Source: RGIG464 sp045643185 (GTDB lineage: Bacteria; Myxococcota_A; Bradymonadia; UBA4248). Taken from it: a stretch of 7,786 nt of DNA. This document shows positions 1 to 5,749 of this stretch, in pieces. The position numbers and the translations under genes are program-made. The stretch spans positions 1 through 7,786 of the forward strand of contig JAZUKH010000009.1 in NCBI GenBank assembly GCA_045643185.1. Direction: 5' to 3'. Position 1 is the stretch's first letter; every line of letters begins with the position of its first letter. The notes below the pieces were generated by a model. It ran no database searches. It saw only the letters and a program-made list of their open reading frames with translations, and was not told the DNA's origin.

Positions 1-209
1 ACTGGCTTGCCATCGGCACCGCAGCTCGTTGCCACGCCATCGCGACAACCAGGCGTGCAGCTCGACGACGTTTTGCAAACGTCGCCGTCGCAGCCCAGTT
101 CACCACAAGACGTCTTAACTGGCTTGCCATCGGCACCGCAGCTCGTTGCCACGCCATCGCGACAACCAGGCGTGCAGCTCGACGACGTTTTGCAAACGTC
201 GCCGTCGCA
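1..209 (-). repeat. 117-bp tandem coding repeat with a 92-nt perfect duplication
   Basis: Bases 1-92 and 118-209 are identical, at an offset of 117 bp, which is exactly one 39-residue unit of the cysteine-rich lipoprotein. The next 25 bases (93-117 against 210-234) have diverged, so identity stops sharply inside the unit. That pattern fits a recent duplication or gene conversion between units rather than slow divergence. The left copy reaches the window edge, so more copies may follow. Confidence 0.93.
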
Positions 210-512
210 ACCGCGGCCCTCACACGATTCCTTGACCGTCGTGCCATCGGCATTACAAGTGATCGCCGTGTCATTCTGACAGCCGGGAACACACGTCTTC
301 TTGTCAGACGAGCCTTTACAAACCGAGCCATCACAACCATTAATACAGACTTCCTTTATTTCAGAACCATCCTCACCACATGTCACTTGAATATCCTGGT
401 AACACCCCGGCACACAACCCTGCTCGCCTGACGGATCCGAATGCTCGTCACACGCCAAAACCGTGATCGACAAAGCCATAATGCACCAAACAAAACTAAA
501 CGACTTTTTCAT
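1..512 (-). CDS. Cysteine-rich repeat lipoprotein, 5' part (3' end outside window)
   Basis: The gene reads leftward from the ATG at 512-510 and is still open after 170 codons at the window edge, so the length is unknown. GAGGA at 521-517 (minus strand), four bases before the ATG, supports this start. Residues 1-20 are a lysine-plus-hydrophobic signal peptide ending in the lipobox VLAC, with Cys21 as the predicted lipidated residue, so the product is probably a membrane-anchored lipoprotein. The mature chain is built of tandem 39-41-residue units starting at Cys33, Cys74, Cys113 and Cys152. Each complete unit has six cysteines: C-x3-C-x7-C-x10-C-x3/4-C-x4-C, with CxPGC at the start and GCDGxVC near the end. 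Even cysteine numbers per unit suggest disulphide-stabilised modules in the periplasm or outside the cell. Such repeats are common in secreted proteins of myxobacteria and Bradymonadota; no function is recognised. It diverges from the protease operon across a 412-bp region. Confidence 0.88.
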   Translation of the reverse strand, partial: MKKSFSFVWCIMALSITVLACDEHSDPSGEQGCVPGCYQDIQVTCGEDGSEIKEVCINGCDGSVCKGSSDKKTCVPGCQNDTAITCNADGTTVKESCEGRGCDGDVCKTSSSCTPGCRDGVATSCGADGKPVKTSCGELGCDGDVCKTSSSCTPGCRDGVATSCGADGKP

Positions 513-634
513 AAATTCCTCATGTCTGATCGCAACAAATGTATTCAAAACGCACCTCTAAATGAGACGCTCCATCCAAAACACCAATTACCAGTTATAC
601 CCCTTCCACGCAACTCGCAGCGCCGGGGGACGGT

Positions 635-659
635 AGAGACGTGCGGTCCGCGCATCTCT
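635..659. repeat. Imperfect 25-bp palindrome (hairpin-forming)
   Basis: AGAGACGTGCGG (635-646) and CCGCGCATCTCT (648-659) are inverted repeats around T647 with one C.A mismatch and one G.T wobble; a three-base GTC loop is possible. Flanking arms GCAGCGC (618-624) and GCGCCGC (672-678) could extend the structure. A related sequence in the opposite orientation lies at 5641-5660, so this may be a member of a dispersed intergenic palindrome family. No T-tract follows, so a terminator role is unlikely. Confidence 0.6.
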
Positions 660-676
660 CCGGCCCACTGCGCGCC

Positions 677-692
677 GCAGGCCTAGGCCTGC
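677..692. repeat. Perfect 16-bp palindrome GCAGGCCTAGGCCTGC
   Basis: The 16 bases equal their own reverse complement. As a hairpin it would have a 6-bp stem and a CTAG loop; as DNA it could be a dimer-binding site. It lies directly beside the 635-659 palindrome and 100 bp upstream of the promoter at 792-820. The role is unknown. Confidence 0.6.
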
Positions 693-791
693 TCAAAAGC
701 AAAATGCTCAAGGATCAACGCAAATTCTAAAACAAATTGTAATCCCCCGGGTGAGTAGTAACGAATATCAAGCACACAGACGCGCCGTTAT

Positions 792-820
792 TTGAAACAC
801 ACGGCGTTTTGCCCTAAAAT
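792..820 (+). promoter_or_regulatory. Sigma70-type promoter for the protease/EEP operon
   Basis: TTGAAA (792-797) and TAAAAT (815-820) are separated by exactly 17 bases, close to the TTGACA-N17-TATAAT consensus. Transcription would begin near 827, giving a leader of about 98 nt before the ATG at 925. It is the best promoter match upstream of the protease gene. The assignment assumes that the host's housekeeping sigma factor uses the usual consensus. Confidence 0.6.
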
Positions 821-834
821 GTGACGGCGTTTTG
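801..834 (+). promoter_or_regulatory. Paired direct repeats ACGGCGTTTTG flanking the -10 box (candidate operator)
   Basis: Two identical 11-mers occur at 801-811 and 824-834, offset by 23 bp (about two helical turns). The first lies in the -35/-10 spacer and the second covers the predicted start of transcription, a position typical of repressor sites. The core GCGTTTTG recurs on the minus strand at 553-546, upstream of the divergent gene. No regulator is visible in the window. Confidence 0.4.
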
Positions 835-924
835 TGCGTACGTACTTTCTAGCAGCGCTGCCCAAAACAACGCTCACTACGAAAATGCGCAGATCCATGT
901 TTTATTTTGATTACGGAGTGTTCC

Positions 925-2310
925 ATGAAGAAGGCGTTGATTCTCTCCCTGTTGGGATTAACCGCCATGACAACGTTTGGTTGCGAAGAAAACGCTTTTC
1001 ACGACCGATCCACTGAAACCAGTGTAACGCATCACCCTATTTTTAATGGTACACCCGACACGAGTGATGCACACAAAGCCGTCGTTGGTCTCTACGTCAG
1101 CAATAATCCAACGCGAAAATCATGTGACGACAACGAAGTCGTTTTCTGCACCGGCACCCTTATCGCATCACGTTACGTGTTAACGGCAGCTCACTGCGTT
1201 TCAAAAAACCTCAGCAAAAATCTTGCGTTGAAACCCATCATCGTCGACGACCCATGCAATCAATTTCTCAAGATCTGCGTCGGTCCAAACGAGAAAAACT
1301 GCACGTCAATGCTCGATATCGAAAAGATCACCTACCACGAGAAACACTCTGAGTACTTTGAAAACTTCGACCCCTATTACTACACACTGACAAACGACAT
1401 CGCCCTGATCAAACTAAAAAAAGCCGTCGACACCAGTGTCGCAAAACCGATCCCTGCACTGCCACCATGGTTGGGCATCACCCACGAAGAAGCCAGTTCG
1501 GGCAAACTCATGGCTGAATTTGTCGGCTATGGCTACACCGAAACAGGTTCCATCGGAACAAAGCTGACGATCAACACCCCGATCGCCTTGTACTGCGGCA
1601 GTGAAGATCTCCAAGACGGCTGCAAGACCGATATCATCTGGAGCGTCAAAGGGTGTCACCCCAATCCACAGACCTGTAAAGAGTCCGGATCGTTTTCATA
1701 CGACGAGGCTATCATGCTCCCCTATGGTGCCTTCTATTACAGCCAGGTCGAGGGTGGACCCTGCAACGGCGATTCCGGCGGACCCGCCTTTATCAAACGA
1801 AATGGACAAGAATACCTCGCCGGCATCACAAGCTTTGGCGACGAAGCCTGCAAGTATTACGGATTATCCACCGCAGTCCAAGATCACTTCGAATGGCTCA
1901 TTCAACAGGCACCAGAACTCGTCGACGATTACGGAGATATCTGCAAAGACAAGGTCGATAACGACAACGACGGAAAAATCGACTGCGAAGACGAAACCTG
2001 CAAAGGCAGCCGCTTCTGCGAACAGGACGAGCCAGATATCAAACCAGATTCCGACGACGATCCAAGCACGCAAACCCACGAAACCAAATGTAATGACGGC
2101 AACGACGACGACGGCGATGGAAAGATCGACTGCGATGATCAAGACTGCGCCGATTACGCCGTCTGCAACAAATCCTCATCCAAAAATAAAGACAGCTGCG
2201 ACGCGACAACGCGACGTTCCTCACAAAACTCTGCGATCCTGACTCTCCTCCTCGGGCTCCTCGCCCTACTCGGACTGGCTCGTCGCACTTCAAATCATCA
2301 CGCATTCTAA
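925..2310 (+). CDS. Secreted trypsin-like (S1 family) serine protease with Cys/Asp repeats and C-terminal sorting tail
   Basis: This 461-residue protein hydrolyses peptide bonds outside the cytoplasm. The start at ATG 925 is preferred because GGAG (915-918) lies six bases upstream and a signal peptide follows; a TTG at 907 would place six residues before it. Residues 1-19 are a signal peptide and Cys20 (TFGC) a non-canonical lipobox. IFNG (39-42) resembles the activation site of the trypsin zymogen. The catalytic triad is visible: His90 in LTAAHC, Asp158 in NDIALIKL and Ser284 in GDSGGP. After the protease domain (about 39-330) come two repeats, 340-365 and 389-414, with identical cysteine spacing (14, 5, 6) and Asp/Asn-rich DGKIDC loops like calcium- or MopE-type metal-binding repeats. 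The C-terminus has Cys425, a hydrophobic stretch (437-451) and an Arg pair, resembling the MYXO-CTERM sorting signal. It is followed after 9 bp by the EEP lipoprotein, so the two are probably co-transcribed. The substrate is unknown. Confidence 0.93.
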   Translation: MKKALILSLLGLTAMTTFGCEENAFHDRSTETSVTHHPIFNGTPDTSDAHKAVVGLYVSNNPTRKSCDDNEVVFCTGTLIASRYVLTAAHCVSKNLSKNLALKPIIVDDPCNQFLKICVGPNEKNCTSMLDIEKITYHEKHSEYFENFDPYYYTLTNDIALIKLKKAVDTSVAKPIPALPPWLGITHEEASSGKLMAEFVGYGYTETGSIGTKLTINTPIALYCGSEDLQDGCKTDIIWSVKGCHPNPQTCKESGSFSYDEAIMLPYGAFYYSQVEGGPCNGDSGGPAFIKRNGQEYLAGITSFGDEACKYYGLSTAVQDHFEWLIQQAPELVDDYGDICKDKVDNDNDGKIDCEDETCKGSRFCEQDEPDIKPDSDDDPSTQTHETKCNDGNDDDGDGKIDCDDQDCADYAVCNKSSSKNKDSCDATTRRSSQNSAILTLLLGLLALLGLARRTSNHHAF

Positions 2311-2319
2311 GAGGCTGGT

Positions 2320-4398
2320 ATGAAAAATTACGCGATTTGGTCGCTGACCTGTTTGGCATGCGCACTCGCCATGACTGCATGCGACGAGTCTTCCGATAAA
2401 ACAGAACCGATCACCGTTCAAACCGAAACTGGACTAAAAAGCATATCCCTTAGCAATTGTGGCAACGCATCCACCGTATTCGTCTCGCTCAACCAAAAAC
2501 ACGACGCGCTGACCGTAAACCTCGAAGCCTCGTCAAATAAAATTAGTATCAAGCCAGAAACATTGACGTATGGTCCCAACGACGAATTCCGCACGTTCGA
2601 GGTCAAATGCGTCGGTGAAGGCACATCAAGCAACGTCGTAACGGTCAAAAGTGACATCGATGAACCGCGTCAGTTCTTCGTGCAATGCTCTGGCAACGAG
2701 ATCACGTGTCTCAAACAAAACCAAGACTGCAGTAACGACGCCACCACGTGCTGCGAAACAAATACGTGTTGCGACAACGTGACCTGCGGCACCCAGATCG
2801 ACTGCACGGCCTACCCGTCGTGCCTCAACTACGCCGAATGCAATAGCCAGAACGGTTGCCTGGCCGACGAGACTGCCGGCATCATCATCGCACCACTCGC
2901 CGGCCTTGAAACCTCCGAAGACGGTGACACCGCGACTTTCCAGCTCAAGCTCAATACAAAACCCACCGCAAAAGTCGTCGTCACATTCACCTCGTCCGAC
3001 GATACTGAAGGCGTCGTCGCAAACCCCATCGTCACCTTCACGACCGAAAATTGGGATACCCCACAAACGGTGACCGTGCGCGGACAGGACGACGAAGATG
3101 CTGATGGCGACGTCAAATATAAGATTACCGTCAAATCGGTCATCAGCGACGACAAAAATTACAACAACATGGCCGTCGCCGCCGTCAACGTCACCAACAT
3201 CGACAACGAGGTCTCGGACTGCGACCCCGAAATGTTCGTCAAAACGACCAACAATGTTGCCCTCGAAAACCTTGAACTCTGGGAGACAGGTGTTTCCAAG
3301 TCATTCAAAATCAATCTTGGCTGCCGCCCGACAAACGATGTCACCATCACGCTCATAAGCTCCGACGAAACTTCCCTCGCCGTAAAATCCGACCCCATCA
3401 CATTCACCAAAGCAAATTACGCCATCGCGCAATACGTCAAAGTCAAAGGCGTCTATGATGGCGAAGTCGACGGCGACAAAAACGTCGACCTCAAATTCAA
3501 AATTGCAAGTGACGACATCCGCTACAACAGCTACGCGCCCGCCCCGCTACCCGTCCTGGTCCACGACACCGACCGCACGATCACCGACGATGCCATCACC
3601 CTACGGCTCATGGCTGCCAACATTACGACCGGCGCAAATCAATCCTACGACGACGGCGAAGGCATCCGAATCTTCCAAGCCATGAAACCCGATATCGTCA
3701 TGATTCAGGAATTCAACATGCGCAAAGACACGATCGACAACCTCGTCATTACGGCCTTTGGCAACGAATATGACTATTATCGCGGCTCTGGTGACATTCC
3801 AAACGGCATCATTTCGCGCTATCCGATCCTCGAGACCGGCCAGTGGAAATCACCCGCCATCAGTAACCGCGGCTTTAACTACGCCGTGATCGACATCCCC
3901 GGACCAAAAGATCTCGTCGCCGTCTCCGTCCACCTCTCGACCGAAACCGACAAACAGACGAGCGAGATCCCCTCACTCGCAAAGCAAATTGCCACAGTCG
4001 CGTCCAATCGATACGTCGCACTCGGCGGCGACTTCAACACAAAGAACAAATCCACATGCACTGGATCAGAACTCGCCAGCATCTTTAAAATGGACGTCGC
4101 AAACTGGCCAACCGACCAAAACGGCAACGAAAACACAAACTCTGCGCGCGCAAATCTCTATGACTGGCTACTTAGCGATCCAGAACTCTACGATCACGAA
4201 GTCCCCGTCGTCATTGGCGAACACAGTTATCCACACGGACACGTCTTCGACTCACGCGTTTACGCAGGACGCTGCAAAGAACACGACGGCGTCAATGAAC
4301 TCGACGACGTCAAACCCGTGCAGGCAAACGATTCCGCTGAATCCAACGCCATGCAGCACATGGCCATCATTCGAGACTTCTCGTTTGCAATCAAATAA
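2320..4398 (+). CDS. Lipoprotein with Calx-beta-like domains and C-terminal endonuclease/exonuclease/phosphatase (EEP) domain
   Basis: This 692-residue protein starts at ATG 2320, with GAGG (2311-2314) five bases upstream and only 9 bp after the protease stop. Residues 1-20 form a signal peptide and MTAC gives the predicted lipidated Cys21. Residues 123-180 are a linker with twelve cysteines, including two CC pairs. Two beta-sandwich, Calx-beta-like domains follow (about 185-297 and 303-416); the first has the TSEDG start and the TFTTENWDTPQTVTV pattern typical of these repeats, with Asp clusters that could bind calcium. Residues 426-692 are an EEP fold: Asn434 (AANI), Glu464 (IQEF), His538 (SVHLS), Asp571 and Asn573 (GGDFN), and His680 (MQHMAIIRDF). 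Family members cleave phosphodiester or phosphomonoester bonds in nucleic acids, lipids or phosphates, so the substrate is open. The usual Asp before the last His is Gln679. It probably acts at the cell surface together with the protease. Confidence 0.88.
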   Translation: MKNYAIWSLTCLACALAMTACDESSDKTEPITVQTETGLKSISLSNCGNASTVFVSLNQKHDALTVNLEASSNKISIKPETLTYGPNDEFRTFEVKCVGEGTSSNVVTVKSDIDEPRQFFVQCSGNEITCLKQNQDCSNDATTCCETNTCCDNVTCGTQIDCTAYPSCLNYAECNSQNGCLADETAGIIIAPLAGLETSEDGDTATFQLKLNTKPTAKVVVTFTSSDDTEGVVANPIVTFTTENWDTPQTVTVRGQDDEDADGDVKYKITVKSVISDDKNYNNMAVAAVNVTNIDNEVSDCDPEMFVKTTNNVALENLELWETGVSKSFKINLGCRPTNDVTITLISSDETSLAVKSDPITFTKANYAIAQYVKVKGVYDGEVDGDKNVDLKFKIASDDIRYNSYAPAPLPVLVHDTDRTITDDAITLRLMAANITTGANQSYDDGEGIRIFQAMKPDIVMIQEFNMRKDTIDNLVITAFGNEYDYYRGSGDIPNGIISRYPILETGQWKSPAISNRGFNYAVIDIPGPKDLVAVSVHLSTETDKQTSEIPSLAKQIATVASNRYVALGGDFNTKNKSTCTGSELASIFKMDVANWPTDQNGNENTNSARANLYDWLLSDPELYDHEVPVVIGEHSYPHGHVFDSRVYAGRCKEHDGVNELDDVKPVQANDSAESNAMQHMAIIRDFSFAIK

Positions 4399-4428
4399 AC
4401 AGCCCACAACACATCCTGTTTTTTATTT
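4393..4428 (+). terminator. Weak terminator-like A/T stem with T-rich tail after the EEP gene
   Basis: AAATAAACAG (4393-4402) can pair with CTGTTT-TTATTT (4416-4428), leaving a loop of about 13 bases, and the descending arm is itself T-rich. It starts at the end of the EEP gene, as expected for the end of the operon. The stem is almost all A-T, so the call is weak; the GC-rich hairpin downstream (4457-4484) lacks a T-tract. Confidence 0.3.
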
Positions 4429-4433
4429 ATTTT

Positions 4434-4493
4434 GGGTGGGGGATGTCTCCCCCTACGCGGCTATTGGCTAAGCCAATACGCCGCTACCCCCTC
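4434..4493. repeat. GC-rich bulged hairpin with flanking G- and C-runs, possible dispersed element
   Basis: GCGGC-TATTGGC (4457-4468) pairs with GCCAATA-C-GCCGC (4472-4484): twelve base pairs with one bulged C (4479) and a TAA loop. A G-run (4438-4442) to the left can pair either with CCCCC at 4449-4453 or with CCCCC at 4487-4491, so two mutually exclusive outer folds are possible. It fills most of the 116-bp gap between the EEP gene and the next lipoprotein and ends about 20 bases before that start codon. It looks like an intergenic repetitive palindrome or a leader structure. No coding role is seen. Confidence 0.55.
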
Positions 4494-4514
4494 TTACGCA
4501 CACGGATTATCTAA

Positions 4515-5600
4515 ATGAAAAAAATTTGTATATTTCTCTGCTTGCTCCTCGCAGGATGTGCCTCTACCCCCACACAGAATTCGTCAGAAACAGCCGCATC
4601 GACCCTTGAACAGAATTCTTCTGAAGTTGACCAGAATGCGACTGAGAACAACAACATGGCAGAAAATGCCAAGGTGACAGCTCAGACATCGAATACGTTT
4701 ACGCCGATCACCCAATTTAATGGCAATGAATGCGACTCACAAGAGAACGAATCTCTGATGAGTGATGATGATGACACGGAATGTCGTGATTGCGAGCGTG
4801 AAGTCAGCCTTGACTATTATCCAAATGACGAGCACGGATCTATTGAGGCTAAAACCGGCACGATCTTAAAAGAGCCCTGGACGCTCAGTCAGTTTGCAAA
4901 AGAATTTAATGTTGATAAAAGCCGCGTCGAACTGCTTCAAACGCATAAAAACAACAACGGTAAAATTTATCTCGTCTCAGTTGCTTCCGAAAATGAAGAC
5001 ACATGCAATCAACAAAAAGCTATTTATCTCGGCATACGCGGTTATGACGAAAAAGATCAACAGATTGTTTCCTTTTTCTCCATTGGCGAATATTCCAGAT
5101 CCTACTGCGGAACATCCGTAAGAGGCAGTGAAGAAATCGGCATACGCAATGTCAACCTGATTACCGCCGGAAATATTAAAAGAATTACGTCAGATCCAAA
5201 TATAAAAGGATCGGTGGATGTTTTACAAACCGTATCCAATGGTGAAAAAGATTTCGTAATTCTTTCAATTTACAACACACTGGAAGAGGAATTTACTTCC
5301 CCACCAGATTATGATTCTTATTACGAAAGTAGCGTCACAACGGGACAATTCTGGCTCGTTTCATTACATCCTTTACATGTTGAAATGGTCGCAACCAATT
5401 TCTTCGAAAAAAGTGAAAGAAGTATGTCAGAGTCAAGTGATGAGAAAAACTGGACCACTAACGAAAGCTATAACGACACGCGCTGGATATGCAATTTCGA
5501 TATTCAGGGACACAACTGGGCATATCAATGCCAAAAAACCGAAGAAACGGATGGACCTCGTCAAATCGTCGATCAATTTACAAAAATCGGATGTTTTTAG
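4515..5600 (+). CDS. Hypothetical lipoprotein of unknown function
   Basis: This 361-residue protein starts at ATG 4515; no good Shine-Dalgarno sequence precedes it, but the start is fixed by a textbook lipoprotein signal, a hydrophobic stretch ending in LLAGC with Cys15 lipidated and Ala following. Residues 16-65 are a low-complexity Ser/Thr/Asn/Gln/Glu linker in which QNSSE occurs twice (residues 21-25 and 33-37; DNA CAGAATTC at 4575 and 4611), probably a flexible tether away from the membrane. An acidic cysteine-bearing patch (Cys73, Cys90, Cys93, with DDDD between) leads to a mixed alpha/beta region, about 95-361, with Cys164, Cys198, Cys326, Cys339 and Cys360. I recognise no catalytic motif or family. 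It is more A+T-rich than the upstream operon and is separated from it by a hairpin element, so it is probably transcribed independently. A surface or periplasmic location is inferred from the signal only. Confidence 0.85.
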   Translation: MKKICIFLCLLLAGCASTPTQNSSETAASTLEQNSSEVDQNATENNNMAENAKVTAQTSNTFTPITQFNGNECDSQENESLMSDDDDTECRDCEREVSLDYYPNDEHGSIEAKTGTILKEPWTLSQFAKEFNVDKSRVELLQTHKNNNGKIYLVSVASENEDTCNQQKAIYLGIRGYDEKDQQIVSFFSIGEYSRSYCGTSVRGSEEIGIRNVNLITAGNIKRITSDPNIKGSVDVLQTVSNGEKDFVILSIYNTLEEEFTSPPDYDSYYESSVTTGQFWLVSLHPLHVEMVATNFFEKSERSMSESSDEKNWTTNESYNDTRWICNFDIQGHNWAYQCQKTEETDGPRQIVDQFTKIGCF

Positions 5601-5749
5601 GAACTACCTAGCCCGTGACTTTCATTGTCTGATCATAATGATGCACGGTCTGCACGTCTCAACAAAATCTCAGCAGTAGCGAAGCCAAAGGCGCGCGACC
5701 GTCTTATGGTGAACCCAATCAATTTGATATTTCAAACTCTGAAAAAATT
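5601..5749 (+). other. Gene-free spacer upstream of the restriction gene, with a palindrome-family remnant
   Basis: No gene, tRNA or clear promoter is visible. The reverse complement of 5641-5660 matches 17 of 20 bases of the left palindrome at 637-656, so both may derive from the same dispersed element. The frame of the downstream restriction gene stays open upstream to a TGA at 5639-5641, but with no ATG, GTG or TTG in frame before 5750. CATAAT at 5634-5639 resembles a -10 box but has no matching -35. Confidence 0.4.

Larger units (their letters stand above)
513..924. other. Divergent intergenic region (412 bp) between cysteine-rich lipoprotein and protease operon
   Basis: I see no convincing gene here; the short open frames on the plus strand lack a ribosome site and known motifs. 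The region holds two strong palindromes (635-659 and 677-692), a plus-strand promoter (792-820) and paired 11-bp direct repeats (801-834). For the minus-strand gene the best -10 candidate is TATAAC at 599-594, but nothing good sits at the matching -35 position. An octamer GCGTTTTG on the minus strand (553-546) matches the core of the direct repeats near the plus promoter. Confidence 0.6.

Noticed and set aside
1..240. CRISPR-like or satellite array from the 117-bp repeats
   Set aside because: The repeats are in phase with a coding unit of 39 residues and have no short repeat/unique spacer alternation.
1..279. Plus-strand open frame (from position 7) with tandem repeats
   Set aside because: It is the antisense of the cysteine-rich lipoprotein; the minus strand has a signal peptide, lipobox and regular cysteines, and the plus frame has only mirrored low complexity.
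907..924. TTG start six codons upstream for the protease
   Set aside because: GGAG lies after the TTG and six bases before the ATG at 925, and the signal peptide starts with MKK at 925.
1601..2242. 213-codon plus-strand frame inside the protease gene
   Set aside because: It is a shadow in another frame of a well-supported protease; composition is Ser/Thr/Lys/Pro low complexity with no motif.
2626..3155. Minus-strand frames of 146 and 108 codons inside the EEP gene
   Set aside because: They overlap each other and the Calx-beta-like domains of a clear gene, and lack a start context or recognisable domain.
5311..5679. 122-codon plus-strand frame running past the end of the lipoprotein gene
   Set aside because: It mostly overlaps the lipoprotein in another frame, with no ribosome site or motif; the small non-overlapping tail shows nothing.
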